DNA from: an uncultured cyanobacterium
GTDB lineage: Bacteria; Cyanobacteriota; Cyanobacteriia; Cyanobacteriales; Nostocaceae
Length of the DNA: 64,000 nt
Assembly (NCBI GenBank): GCA_903903925.1
Contig: CAIVAU010000116.1
Location: 124,001 to 188,000, forward strand
Reading direction: 5' to 3'
The notes under the pieces: model-generated
What the model was told of the DNA's origin: nothing
Databases searched by the model: none
What the model saw: the letters and a program-made list of their open reading frames with translations, nothing else
Translations under genes and position numbers: made by a program
Part shown: positions 19,255 through 28,781 of the stretch, piece after piece
Numbering within the stretch: position 1 is the stretch's first letter
Layout of the letters: each line of letters begins with the position of its first letter

Positions 19255-19490
19255 TTTATGTATTAACCAACCCTACCCTTCAGAAGGGTACCAAACTCAC
19301 TCATGTTCAGAAACAGATGGTTTCGTCTGATACCCCATCCAAACGCCTACTGACTAGGCGACATAAGCAAGGGCTAAGCCGTTATTCGCACCAACTTCCC
19401 ACGCGCCTGTCTCCTGTTAAGGTGAAGCCACCCCAGTAGGGGCTACCACCGAATCCACGCTGGTTGCTAAAAAACGTGATTAATGAGAAT
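19255..19490 (+). ncRNA. Structured RNA candidate, possibly an orphan HEARO/IscB omega RNA
   Basis: At least four hairpins lie in 190 bases: TACCCTT-CAG-AAGGGTA (19274-19290), CAGA..TCTG (19314-19329), CGCCTA-CTGAC-TAGGCG (19344-19360) and a long one from GGTG (19420) to CACC (19450) around CCCCAGTAGGGG. The middle carries GGGCTAAGCCGTTATTCG, a string I associate with HEARO (IscB omega RNA) scaffolds, and an ATGA lies at 19483, matching the reported insertion preference. No IscB gene is present, as is common for orphan copies. The assignment is from memory. The presence of extensive structure is certain; the name is not. Confidence 0.42.
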
Positions 19491-19811
19491 TCCGCAAATT
19501 AGAGATTAGGAGCGCTTGCATGATGCCTTGTTTGTATCAATGTGCAGAGCCATTGCCATGATAATTGTCTGAATCATAAAATCCATTTTTCGTACCAAAG
19601 AATAGGCACGAAACAGTAAAAATAACTGTTAAGACCGCCAAAATTAGCTTCACATCCATACGTTTGTCGCCCTATACTGAAGACTTTCTGATTCTAATCG
19701 AGAGAGGAATCACTCCATTAGAACAACAGCTAAATCTTTACTATGGTCGGGTAGATTCAGCAATAAGTACATTTACTTCAATAACTCTGATTGTAGAACC
19801 TTTTGGCAAAC
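19491..19811. other. Intergenic region left of the heptamer array
   Basis: About 320 bases. A TTG-initiated frame (19664-19870) ends inside the heptamer repeat and looks like chance. No other feature is visible. Confidence 0.35.
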
Positions 19812-19825
19812 CTGTCTATCTATCC

Positions 19826-19945
<120 letters not shown>

Positions 19946-19948
19946 TCT

Positions 19949-20719
19949 TTAAGACTTATAACTCAAAACTTCAATGACAGTATTCTCTGGTAACTTACCA
20001 GAACTAACAGTAATCGTGGCACTATTACTACGACGTACAGTCACACCCTGCATCAATGTGAGAAATTTATTAAGTGGGGAAAGATCGCATTGAGCAGCAT
20101 CAGCCGCTTGTGTACGGTACATTGTAGGAATAAGGATCTTGGGATTGAGAATTTGAACTGCCGCCTTGGCTTCCTGAGCATTATAGGATTTTGAACCGCC
20201 ACCCACCGGAACAAAGGCTATATCAGGACGCCCTATGAGGATTTTTTGCTCAATTGAAATGGGTGTAGCACATCCTCCTAGATGCACGATGTTAATTCCT
20301 CCTTGCTTCCAGACCCAAGCAGTATTTGTGCCAAACTGCTTGCCACCTTTGCGATCATGGTCTGAGGCGGTTCCCTCAACCTTGATGCCTTTGAACTGGT
20401 AAACCCCTGCTTCATAAATTAACTTGGGATTTCCAGGGAGATCTTGCACCGCACCTTCATCTAGCAATTGACTGCTAATCAGCACCAAATCTGCTGCAAC
20501 TTTCGGTGAGGGATAACCAGACGTGCAACCCCCTGCCCGAAACGGATTTACCAGAATCTTCGTCCCGCTACCAGTAAATAGAAAGCAACTATGACCCAAC
20601 CACTGAATTGATAATGAACTGCTAGATTGGGCGGTAGCTTGAAATTCAGATCCTAAGTTAGTAACCAAACTTGTTACTAACCCAGCCCCAGCGTAGCCCA
20701 TCAACTTTCGTCGTTTCAT
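19949..20719 (-). CDS. Exported MBL-fold hydrolase-like protein with altered metal motif
   Basis: 256 residues. The N-terminus [19 protein letters not shown] is a Tat/Sec-like signal with RR, and cleavage near AQS is plausible. WLGHSCFLFTGSGTKILVNPF is the start of the UlaG/YtnP-like MBL fold (PF13483 type), HLGGCATP matches its later His strand, and IPTMYRT is typical. The central HxHxDH loop, however, reads LISSQLLDEG, so two metal ligands are lost and hydrolase activity is questionable. Its start overlaps the trpG stop by one base (TAATG), indicating translational coupling. Confidence 0.75.
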   Translation of the reverse strand: MKRRKLMGYAGAGLVTSLVTNLGSEFQATAQSSSSLSIQWLGHSCFLFTGSGTKILVNPFRAGGCTSGYPSPKVAADLVLISSQLLDEGAVQDLPGNPKLIYEAGVYQFKGIKVEGTASDHDRKGGKQFGTNTAWVWKQGGINIVHLGGCATPISIEQKILIGRPDIAFVPVGGGSKSYNAQEAKAAVQILNPKILIPTMYRTQAADAAQCDLSPLNKFLTLMQGVTVRRSNSATITVSSGKLPENTVIEVLSYKS

Positions 20720-21324
20720 TAATCGCGCTCTCTTGAGTGTAGATGTTGCAGAAAGTTTCGCAGTAATTGCTTTCCTGAATTTGTCAGTATACTCTCCGGG
20801 TGAAACTGGACGCCTTCAATGTGAGGATAGTTCCGGTGTCGCACTCCCATGATTGTGCCATCTTCAACCCAAGCTGTAATTTCTAGTACTTCTGGGCAAG
20901 TGTCACGATCTATCACCAAACTATGATACCGGGTTGCGGTCATTGGATTCTCTAATCCTTGGAAAACACCTACTCCAGTGTGATAAACCGAAGAAATTTT
21001 ACCATGCATCAACTCGCGAGCTGAAACAATTTTACCACCGAACACTTGGCCAATACTTTGATGCCCCAAACAAACCCCTAAAATTGGCAAGTTAGGTCCA
21101 AGTTGTTCAATCAATTTGAGGGAGATTCCGGCATCTTCTGGACGACCCGGTCCTGGGGAAATGACAATGCTCTCAGGGTTGAGGGCAAGAATCTCATCTA
21201 GGGAAATTTTATCATTGCGAAAAACCTTAATATCAGATGCAACTGGAAACTCTGTCGCCAGTTCTCCCAGATACTGTACTAAGTTATACGTAAAACTATC
21301 GTAATTATCTATGACTATAATCAC
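20719..21324 (-). CDS. trpG: Anthranilate/aminodeoxychorismate synthase glutamine amidotransferase subunit
   Basis: 201 residues from a GTG start. A class I glutamine amidotransferase with [14 protein letters not shown] at the N-terminus, the nucleophile loop [11 protein letters not shown] (Cys about 80) and the His-Glu pair in GVQFHPESI near residue 175. It releases ammonia for anthranilate synthase (TrpE) or PabB, serving tryptophan and folate synthesis. Single cyanobacterial copies often serve both. It is coupled to the downstream MBL gene by a one-base overlap. Confidence 0.95.
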   Translation of the reverse strand: MIIVIDNYDSFTYNLVQYLGELATEFPVASDIKVFRNDKISLDEILALNPESIVISPGPGRPEDAGISLKLIEQLGPNLPILGVCLGHQSIGQVFGGKIVSARELMHGKISSVYHTGVGVFQGLENPMTATRYHSLVIDRDTCPEVLEITAWVEDGTIMGVRHRNYPHIEGVQFHPESILTNSGKQLLRNFLQHLHSRERD

Positions 21325-21371
21325 AGCCTATAAATCTTAAATTAATTTAGTCAACAGTCAAAAAATATGAC

Positions 21372-21833
21372 TCAGAAAATGGACACAATTAAAGCGACCA
21401 TTGGAGGGAGTAAGAGCATAGCAGCTACGAGGACTGCCACTAAAGCAGAAATTAGCACAGCACCTGCGGCACAATCTTTAGCAACTTTTGCTAGATCATG
21501 ATACTTTTGTTCAACCACCAAGTCAACAACCGACTCTATCGCTGTATTTAATAGCTCCATCACCAGAACTAAACCACTAGTTATGCCAATGACAGCGATC
21601 TCCACTGCTTTTAAATGTAAAAAAATACTTAAGCCTATTGCTAGAACGCAAACACTTATGTGTATGCGAAAATTGCGTTGAGTTAGAAAAGCGTAGCTGA
21701 TTCCATCCCAAGCATACTTAAAACTCACTAACAAATTCGAGGCAACTTGCCAGGAGACCCTTTCCTTGTTAACGACTGTCGTGTCTAACTGGTTGGGTGT
21801 TGGTGGCAAAGAAACTCGTTGGGGCATAGGCAT
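21372..21833 (-). CDS. dgkA: Diacylglycerol/undecaprenol kinase family protein
   Basis: 153 residues. A soluble N-terminal extension (~35) precedes three membrane helices. ELLNTAIESVVDLV (about 93-106) and AKDCAAGAVLISA (about 117-129) are the signature sequences of the DgkA family, including the catalytic Glu and Asn. In Gram-positive and many other bacteria this type phosphorylates undecaprenol, recycling the lipid carrier for cell-wall and polysaccharide synthesis; diacylglycerol is the alternative. The ATG starts MPMPQ. It lies between trpG and ybeY on the same strand, with a gap of 111 bases to ybeY. Confidence 0.92.
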   Translation of the reverse strand: MPMPQRVSLPPTPNQLDTTVVNKERVSWQVASNLLVSFKYAWDGISYAFLTQRNFRIHISVCVLAIGLSIFLHLKAVEIAVIGITSGLVLVMELLNTAIESVVDLVVEQKYHDLAKVAKDCAAGAVLISALVAVLVAAMLLLPPMVALIVSIF

Positions 21834-21944
21834 AGAAGTCTAACAGCAGAGAAGGTGTAGTAGTTTTCGCTGATTTTAGGCAATTTTCTTGACTAAATTC
21901 TTAAAGAATTAAAAAATAACACTAAACATTTATAAGGTGGCTCG

Positions 21945-22481
21945 TTACTCTATGCCAAAAGCAATACCTACTGACTCCAATAAGAGGACTTGCTGTTTTA
22001 GCATTTGGCTCAAGCTTTCTTCGTCTGGATGATCCCAACCTAGCAGATGCAGCAATCCATGAGATGCTAACCAGGCTAATTCAGTTGGCAAAGGGTGATC
22101 CTGCTGTTGGGCTTGCCGCTGGGCTGTATCCAGAGAAATCACAATATCACCAAGATATAAAGACTCCGAGGCTAGTATTTCTTCACTTAGAGGATAGTCT
22201 CCCTCTAATGCTGCAAAGGATAAAACATCTGTTGGTTTATTTTGGTGACGATATTGAGCATTCAGCGATTGAATTTCTGTATCGTCTGTCAAACGCAGCC
22301 CGATTTCACAAATAGGTGATGAGGGATGAAAGCGCAGTATTTCTAGCCAGCGTTCAAACCAATCTTTCCAAATTTCAGCCGGAATTTGGGCATTACCATC
22401 ACAACCATTTACAGCTTCTGTTTGACAAACTGCGTCACCACGATCCTGCACATATAGTTCAACTTGCACTTTTTTCCACAT
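21945..22481 (-). CDS. ybeY: Endoribonuclease YbeY (16S rRNA maturation)
   Basis: 178 residues from the ATG at 22479-22481, which has a near-perfect AGGAGG upstream; a TTG 36 bases earlier is less likely. HGLLHLLGWDHPDEE is the zinc-binding H-x3-H-x5-H motif. NAQYRHQNKPTDVLSF is the second family hallmark. YbeY trims the 3' end of 16S rRNA and takes part in ribosome quality control in the cytoplasm. There is an extended N-terminal region relative to E. coli, common in cyanobacteria. Confidence 0.93.
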   Translation of the reverse strand: MWKKVQVELYVQDRGDAVCQTEAVNGCDGNAQIPAEIWKDWFERWLEILRFHPSSPICEIGLRLTDDTEIQSLNAQYRHQNKPTDVLSFAALEGDYPLSEEILASESLYLGDIVISLDTAQRQAQQQDHPLPTELAWLASHGLLHLLGWDHPDEESLSQMLKQQVLLLESVGIAFGIE

Positions 22482-22541
22482 AGCCTCCTGTAAAATTGTT
22501 AGTTGTTGGGTACCCAAAACATACTATTAACCACTAACCAG

Positions 22542-22697
22542 CTAGCGAGTTAGGTAAGCAAGACCCACAAGAACAGCCAAAAGCCCTACAGTGGACAACA
22601 CAAAATGCTTCAGGGAAGTGCCACGCTTTTGCACCATGTTTCGCATGGCAAGCTTTACGTAGCTGGGTTGAGGTTCCGTGGAAGGAAAGTTACTCAT
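22542..22697 (-). CDS. Small single-span membrane protein, DUF3285 family
   Basis: 51 residues: MSNFPSTEPQPSYVKLAMRN, then KRGTSLKHFVLSTVGLLAVL and a final VGLAYLTR. A polar N-terminus, basic centre and one hydrophobic helix near the C-terminus match the cyanobacterial DUF3285 proteins, which often sit beside prfB or ybeY. The role is unknown. AGGTCT lies upstream of the ATG. Between ybeY and prfB on the same strand, so possibly co-transcribed. Confidence 0.8.
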   Translation of the reverse strand: MSNFPSTEPQPSYVKLAMRNMVQKRGTSLKHFVLSTVGLLAVLVGLAYLTR

Positions 22698-22913
22698 CTA
22701 GACCTCCATATACTTAACTAACATGTTGGCGCAATCCTCATCCTTGCTGTGCAGGGTTGCTGACGATGATTTCTTTCAATACTGTAACAGTTTGTTGAGT
22801 ATTCAGGTAATTTGCGTGGGGAGTGGGGAATAGGGTGTGGGGTGTGGGAGGTAAGGAAGGGGAAGAATGTGAGAAAAACATGACTCTTTATACTTCCCCA
22901 CACTCCCCACACC

Positions 22914-24030
22914 CTAATTCTCCACCAACTGGTTTTCTTGCCGCAGATAGGCTTGGATGAACTTGTTAAGGTCACCATTCATGACATCAGAGATGGCAGT
23001 CGTCTCCACATTAGTACGCAAATCCTTTACCATCTGGTAGGGATGAAAAACATAATTACGGATTTGGTTACCCCAAGAAGCTTCTACCATATCACCTCGA
23101 ATTTCGGCTACTTCTTTGGCATGTTGTTCTTTAGCAACGACCAGTAGCTTAGCCTTGAGGCGGGCAAGCGCTTTCTCTTTATTTTGCAGTTGACTGCGTT
23201 CTTCGGTACAACGTACAGCAATACCAGTGGGAATGTGAACAACTCGCACTGCTGTTTCTACTTTGTTAACATTTTGCCCACCCTTACCACCAGCCCTAGA
23301 TGTAGTAATCTCCAAGTCCTTATCAGGAATTTCCAGACGCACAGTATTATCTATTTGCGGCATCACTTCGACGCCTGCGAAACTAGTTTGTCGCTTACCA
23401 TTGGCGTTGAAAGGTGAAATCCGCACCAATCGGTGAGTACCTGTTTCGGGTCTCAAGTAGCCATAGGCATAGCGACCCGTCATTTCCAGGGTTGCCGATT
23501 TAATTCCTGCTTCATCACCCTCAGAAAGTTCGATTAAATGCACCTTATAGCCTTGGTTTTCTCCCCAACGGGTATACATCCGCATCAACATTTCTGCCCA
23601 GTCTTGAGCATCAGTGCCACCAGCACCCGCATTGATCGTCAGCACCGCGCCTTCTTGATCGTAGGGTCCGGAAAGTAACTGTAGCAACTCCCACTGGTCA
23701 AGTTCGTGATTGAGCTTGGTAATGGTAGATTCTGCTTCTTGTAGTAGCCCATCATCCGTTTCTAACTCCAAGAGTTCTAGTACTGCCTTGGAATCTTCCA
23801 GATTAGCTCGCCATCGGTGATACTGTTGCAGGTGTTCTTTCAGGTTGTTAAGTTCTTGCAGCGTCCCTTGGGCTTGAATTTGGTCATCCCAGAATTCTGG
23901 TTGTGTCGAGATTTTTTCCAGGTCTTGAATTTTAGCAGTAAGTGCAGGAATGTCAAAGATAGTCCTGGGTTTTACCCAGGCGACCAGACAACGTTTCGAT
24001 TTCGCGTTTGAGTTCTAATACTTCCATCAT
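22914..24030 (-). CDS. prfB: Peptide chain release factor 2, with programmed +1 frameshift
   Basis: Frame 0 runs from ATG 24028-24030 for 25 codons ([20 protein letters not shown], then TQDYL) to an in-frame TGA at 23953-23955. Shifting +1 there continues [13 protein letters not shown]... for 346 more residues to 22914, total 371, the normal RF2 length. [18 protein letters not shown] and the GGQ motif ([17 protein letters not shown]) identify the factor that recognises UGA/UAA and triggers peptide release; the SPF anticodon motif marks RF2. Expression is autoregulated: low RF2 lets the ribosome pause on UGA and shift. Confidence 0.95.
23952..23966 (-). promoter_or_regulatory. prfB programmed +1 frameshift site
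   Basis: On the minus strand the sequence AGGACTATCTTTGAC places a Shine-Dalgarno-like AGGA three codons before CTT TGA C. E. coli has the same CUUUGAC slippery site. The ribosome slips from CUU to UUU and reads GAC next. Confidence 0.93.
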
Positions 24031-24151
24031 GTTTGCTGTTGTAGGCGATCGCCCTCTATTTTATATATCTATTTAATTTTATCTACTCTTAACTGAAAAG
24101 ACGTGCCTTTGTACAGTACAATTCATAAAGGTAATAAACTTTACAATATTT

Positions 24152-25459
24152 TCAAAGTTTCTTTACAACTTTGGCTTGCTTGAGCGGGATTTCGATGACA
24201 AACTCGGTTCCCTGCCCTAGTGTGGAGTGGCAGTAGATCTTGCCGCCGTGTTTTTCGGTGACAATCTGATAACTAATAGAGAGTCCCAGTCCTGTACCTT
24301 TGCTGATCGGTTTGGTGGAGAAGAAAGGCTCAAAGACTTTGTCACAAAGACTGGCATCAATACCAAAACCATTGTCCGCGATGCTGATGGTGATGATATT
24401 ATTCAGTGATAGTTGAGTACGAATGGTGATGACACTGGGATCACAGAGAATCTCTTCAGGGTGAAGCTGCTGACCCCGTTCTTCCAGAACATCGATAGCA
24501 TTTGCCAGAATGTTCATGAACACCTGATTAAGTTGGCTGGGATAACACTCTACGGAGGGGAGTTGCCCGTACTCTCGCACAATGTGAATGCTGGAGTGAC
24601 CAGGTTTGGCTTTCAGGCGATGTTGCAAAATCAGCAGAGTACTTTCAAGTCCTTCATGGAGATCAACTGCTTTGTATTCTGCTTCATCCAGTCGGGAGAA
24701 GTTTCGTAAAGAGAGAACAAGTTGCTGGATGCGATCGCTACCCACTTTCAAAGATTTGAGTAGCTTGGGCAAGTCTTGTACCAGATAATCCACATCGACT
24801 TCCTTCATCCAGGCTTGAATTTTGGGATGGGGCTGGGGATAGCATTCCTGATACAGAAGCAGCAAGGTGATCAGATTCTGGATATATTCTTCAGCAGGCA
24901 CCAGATTGCCGTGGATAAAACACAAGGGATTGTTAATCTCGTGTGCTAAACCCGCCATCATTTGACCAAGGCAGGACATTTTCTCATTCTGGATCAAATG
25001 TCTCTGGGTCTGTTTGAGATGGTCTAGGGTCTGAGAAAGCTCAGTGCTGCGGTGTTCCAGTGCCTTTTGGGAATCACGGAGTTGCAGATGTATCCGAATC
25101 CGTGCCAGGGCTTCTTCATGCTGGATGGGCTTAGTAATGTAATCGACTGCTCCCATACTTAGCCCCTTGACCTTATCCACCGTGTCAGACAGCGCTGTCA
25201 TAAAAATCACAGGAATGTCGCGGGTGGCAAGGTTAGCTTTAAGGCGCTGGCAGGTTTCAAACCCATCAATCCCCGGCATCATCACATCCAGCAGAATGAT
25301 ATCAGGATGGTAGGACTGGAGGCGTTGCAGGGCAGCTTCTCCAGTTTTGGCGATCGCCACCCGGTAGCCAATCTCACTTAAGACATCGAACAAGACTTGA
25401 ATATTGGTGGGATTATCATCTACAACTAGAATGGTTCCAGATGGGGTTTCAACAGACAC
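24152..25459 (-). CDS. Response regulator-histidine kinase hybrid (REC-HisKA-HATPase)
   Basis: 435 residues from a GTG start with AAGGAG upstream. The receiver domain (about 9-125) has the acidic pair DD, the phospho-acceptor Asp in ILLDVMMPG and the Lys in YITKP. A coiled-coil linker leads to HisKA with GLAHEINNPL (about 165-185, His acceptor) and a HATPase domain with NAIDVL, DNGFGID and GTGLGLSI. There is no membrane segment, so it is a cytoplasmic relay that likely receives phosphate from the upstream CHASE3 kinase (29-base gap). No output domain is present. Confidence 0.92.
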   Translation of the reverse strand: MSVETPSGTILVVDDNPTNIQVLFDVLSEIGYRVAIAKTGEAALQRLQSYHPDIILLDVMMPGIDGFETCQRLKANLATRDIPVIFMTALSDTVDKVKGLSMGAVDYITKPIQHEEALARIRIHLQLRDSQKALEHRSTELSQTLDHLKQTQRHLIQNEKMSCLGQMMAGLAHEINNPLCFIHGNLVPAEEYIQNLITLLLLYQECYPQPHPKIQAWMKEVDVDYLVQDLPKLLKSLKVGSDRIQQLVLSLRNFSRLDEAEYKAVDLHEGLESTLLILQHRLKAKPGHSSIHIVREYGQLPSVECYPSQLNQVFMNILANAIDVLEERGQQLHPEEILCDPSVITIRTQLSLNNIITISIADNGFGIDASLCDKVFEPFFSTKPISKGTGLGLSISYQIVTEKHGGKIYCHSTLGQGTEFVIEIPLKQAKVVKKL

Positions 25460-25488
25460 AGGTAAACTCCTTAAAATGAATAGAAGAT

Positions 25489-27615
25489 CTAGACATGGGG
25501 TTCTAGCAACCTGAGAATGCCTTCATCATCAAAGTGCTGGCTCAATTCCAACACTTTGTTGGCAAAGGGCGCGTATTGAGGATTGATTTCCTTGAGATGG
25601 TTGGCTTCCTGTTGCAGGTCGCGCATAAAGCCATCTTTGGCTGCTTGGTAAAGGGCTGCGAGTTCCTCGGATGACGGCACTACGCAATCCGCTGGATTGG
25701 ACATCACCACTGATGGTTCAGCCTCTGATGGAGTTTCGTAAACCCACTGCAACTTCAGATATCGCTGTAGCTCACCCAACAGTGCGGTGAAGTCAACCGG
25801 CTTGGGAAAGAAGCTACTACAGCCTGCATCCATCGTCTCCTGCATATTCACTTGAGACAGGCTGGCAGGGGAGGCAATAATGGGTGTATGAACAAAATCG
25901 GGCAGTTGACGTAGGCGGCGGGTCATTTCCAACCCCGTCATCTGGGACATTATGATATCCGTAATGATCAAGTCTGGGCGTATTTGAAGGGCTTTGTCCA
26001 ATCCAGTAGACCCATCGTCTGCCTCTGTTAACTTGAAGCCTAGGGGAGTCAGCATTCCCATCACCACCGCACGATTTTCTCGGCGATCATCAATCACCAA
26101 AATTTTGCGTCGTTCACCCTGGTAACCCATCACCTTTTGGTTGCTACTAGCAGGTTGGGAGAACCAATCGGCAGCGGAGGGCAACTCCACGTCAAACCAG
26201 AAACTGCTGCCTTTGCCCAAGATACTGTTAACCTGAATCGTACTGCCCATCATCTGAACAATTTGTTGACCAATAGCCAGTCCCAATCCCGTGCCTTCGC
26301 TGTTGCGATCGCGCTTCCCCGCTTGCTCAAAGGGTAAAAAGATCGCCGCTAATTTTTCTGATGGAATACCAATACCAGTATCTTCAACGTGGAAGCGAAT
26401 TTTTTGGGTTTTCGCTGGGGAGTTTTCGAGAACACTGACAGTAAAGGTGACGCTGCCAAAGTCAGTGAATTTGACGGCGTTGCTGAGGAGGTTAAGTAAG
26501 ACTTGCCGCAGGCGTTTGTCGTCTGCATGGACGGCAGTGGGCAGATCAGCAGCGGGATGGTAGTGGAAGGCAACGCCCTTTTGTTCAGCTTTGATGCGGC
26601 AGATTTCCACCGTGGTAGTCAGGAAGTTTGTCAGATGGAAGTCTTGAAGATAGAGATCCATCTTCTGCACTTCTAGTTTGGAGAGATCCAAAATGTCGTT
26701 GATGAGCGTTAGCAGGTGAGAACCGCACTGATGAATCACGCCCAAGCCTTTAAGTTGCTTCTCAGTGGTGGCGGGGTCGCGCTCGAGGATCTGGGCGTAG
26801 CCAAGAATGCCATTTAGGGGAGTGCGGAGTTCATGGTTCATGTTGGCAAGAAATTCGCTCTTAGTGAGGTTGGCAACTTCTGCTGCTTCCTTTGCCTGTT
26901 GCAACTCTCTGGTTCGCTCAACTACCCGGTACTCTAGTCCCTCATTGAGACGTTGGATGGATTCCTCGGTTTGGATTCGTTTGCGGATTTCCTTGTAAAT
27001 TAGCCAGTAGACCGCACCGAAAATCAGTAAATTCAAGACAATGCCTCCGGAAAAGGCAACGGTTGTTTGTTGGGCACTGGTGACAGAGATTTGCTGCTGT
27101 TGCCGCACTGCCCAGACTGTTTTAGCATCGAGTTTTCGGAGCGTCTCCTGGATCTGGCTCATGATCTTTACTCCCTGGTCCAGTTTGATGCGGGCGATCG
27201 CGGCTTCTAGCCCCTGTCGCTGCCGCAGGTCGATGGTCTGCTGCAAGTCCTCTAATCGCTGTTGAACCAACAGATGAAGCTCCCGTACGTAGCTTTCCTG
27301 TTCGGTATTGCCGACGATAGACTGTTGCAGCAACTCAGTTTCTTGATCAAGGCTGAATAATGCGCTGATGTAGGGTTGCAGATCCTCTGTCTCTCCGGTT
27401 AGCAAATAGTTGTATTGACCGTTTTCAGCGTCTTTTAATTTAGACGAAATGTTAGTTAGACGATAGCTAACTTCTAGCGCCGCTTGCGTCCGGCGGGTTG
27501 CTTCTACCGTGCGGTTGACACTCCAAAATACAGCCCCACTGACCAGGAACGAAAAAAGTGTCGCGGTGGTTAAACTACCTGCAATTTGAAGAAAAAAGGT
27601 TCGATTTTTGTTCAT
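25489..27615 (-). CDS. CHASE3 hybrid sensor histidine kinase
   Basis: 708 residues. Membrane helix (about 10-32), periplasmic CHASE3 domain (about 40-180, with [14 protein letters not shown]), second helix (about 190-210), coiled coil, HisKA ([19 protein letters not shown]), HATPase ([23 protein letters not shown]) and a C-terminal receiver ([28 protein letters not shown]). The gene lies 15 bases after modA and before a REC-kinase, so the three look like one operon. CHASE3 may sense the ModA-like periplasmic binding protein or its ligand; this is inference. Confidence 0.92.
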   Translation of the reverse strand: MNKNRTFFLQIAGSLTTATLFSFLVSGAVFWSVNRTVEATRRTQAALEVSYRLTNISSKLKDAENGQYNYLLTGETEDLQPYISALFSLDQETELLQQSIVGNTEQESYVRELHLLVQQRLEDLQQTIDLRQRQGLEAAIARIKLDQGVKIMSQIQETLRKLDAKTVWAVRQQQQISVTSAQQTTVAFSGGIVLNLLIFGAVYWLIYKEIRKRIQTEESIQRLNEGLEYRVVERTRELQQAKEAAEVANLTKSEFLANMNHELRTPLNGILGYAQILERDPATTEKQLKGLGVIHQCGSHLLTLINDILDLSKLEVQKMDLYLQDFHLTNFLTTTVEICRIKAEQKGVAFHYHPAADLPTAVHADDKRLRQVLLNLLSNAVKFTDFGSVTFTVSVLENSPAKTQKIRFHVEDTGIGIPSEKLAAIFLPFEQAGKRDRNSEGTGLGLAIGQQIVQMMGSTIQVNSILGKGSSFWFDVELPSAADWFSQPASSNQKVMGYQGERRKILVIDDRRENRAVVMGMLTPLGFKLTEADDGSTGLDKALQIRPDLIITDIIMSQMTGLEMTRRLRQLPDFVHTPIIASPASLSQVNMQETMDAGCSSFFPKPVDFTALLGELQRYLKLQWVYETPSEAEPSVVMSNPADCVVPSSEELAALYQAAKDGFMRDLQQEANHLKEINPQYAPFANKVLELSQHFDDEGILRLLEPHV

Positions 27616-27630
27616 GGTGTCACCTGCCTC

Positions 27631-28434
27631 TTAAAATTTTGCCACTGAGTTTGGGGTGACAGTAAACCCATATTTCTGAAACACTGCCTCTGCCTCGGCA
27701 CTCTTCAAGAAATTAATCAAGGCAATTGCCTCTGGCATGTTGTGACTCTTTTTGAGAACTGCCAGACTGGTTTTTACGGGGCGGTGGAGATTTGGTGGTG
27801 CGATCTCTACGACTTTAACTTGACTGGAGAGTTTGGCATCGGTGAGGAAGGTGATGCCAGCATCGACTTTCTTGGCTTCGACCGCCTTCAGCACTTCGCG
27901 CTGATCGAGCATTGCCCATTTCACCTTCGATTGCAGCGACGTAAATATACCAAGATTCACCAGGATATCTTTGGTGTAGATGCCGAGTGCAACCTGCTCA
28001 ACGGGCAGAGAGACGGTTTTAACCAGATCGCTGGTCAAATCTTTAAAGCTTGAAATGGGGAGGGTCGAATCTTTGGGAACAATTAACGCAATTTGGTTGC
28101 CGACAAAATTCTGGCGAGTCCCTGGCAGAATAGCTCCCTTTTTCTCTAGCTCATCCATGGGGCTTGGATCAGCCGCGACAAAAATATCAAACGGTTCTCC
28201 CTGAACAATTTGCTCCTTGATTATTCCAGTTCCAGCAAACTGATAGCTAACCACGACATTTGGAACTTGCTGCTGGTAGAGCTGATCAATTTCCTGCAAA
28301 ACATCTCGAAATGTCCCCGCTGCTCCAACATATAAAGAAACGGCTTTGAGGTCTGGAGAGGAGGTGCAACTTCCTAGCCACAGACAAAGTAGGAAGCTTG
28401 CGAGCCATAACATAGCCCATCGAAAGAGTTTCAT
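27631..28434 (-). CDS. modA: Molybdate-type periplasmic binding lipoprotein (ModA)
   Basis: 267 residues from the ATG at 28432-28434; a TTG 42 bases upstream also has a GAGGAG site. The lipobox is LGSC. YVGAAGTFRDVLQEI, GTGIIKEQIVQGEPFDIFVAADPSPMDELEKKG and GIYTKDIL follow the ModA/oxyanion-binding fold (type II periplasmic binding protein). Normally it feeds ModBC, but no permease or ATPase gene is adjacent. Two histidine kinases follow instead, suggesting a signalling rather than a transport role. Ligand (molybdate, tungstate or another oxyanion) not deducible. Confidence 0.88.
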   Translation of the reverse strand: MKLFRWAMLWLASFLLCLWLGSCTSSPDLKAVSLYVGAAGTFRDVLQEIDQLYQQQVPNVVVSYQFAGTGIIKEQIVQGEPFDIFVAADPSPMDELEKKGAILPGTRQNFVGNQIALIVPKDSTLPISSFKDLTSDLVKTVSLPVEQVALGIYTKDILVNLGIFTSLQSKVKWAMLDQREVLKAVEAKKVDAGITFLTDAKLSSQVKVVEIAPPNLHRPVKTSLAVLKKSHNMPEAIALINFLKSAEAEAVFQKYGFTVTPNSVAKF

Positions 28435-28781
28435 ACCGAATTTTTTGGGAGGATTGCTTGTTGATAGTGTTCCCAAAAAGCTCTCCTCTACCTCAGGGCA
28501 AATGTATTTGATTTTTTTGAATTTTCATAAGGGGTTATGGCAAATCCATTTTACCCTGAACCCTAACCCCTAAACTTTCTACATTTAATTCAAATAACTT
28601 AAACCAAAAGCGTGATCAAAATATATCCGTATAAATGCTGATATTCACGGTCAGACTTATTATAAGTTCAGTAGAACGACTATGGTTTCTTCTGCTGCTC
28701 TTAAGGAAAATAATTTTAGATTAAATAATGGTTTATGCAACTCAAAGTTTTTAGAAACCGAGTTGTCACAAAGGATTTTTT
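28435..28781. promoter_or_regulatory. Divergent promoter region, modA operon and group 3 sigma factor
   Basis: 347 bases, AT-rich, no reading frame. It holds promoters in both directions. No operator or riboswitch could be recognised. The stretch 28530-28575 has CCCTGAACCCTAACCCCTAA-like C-rich repeats. Confidence 0.4.
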
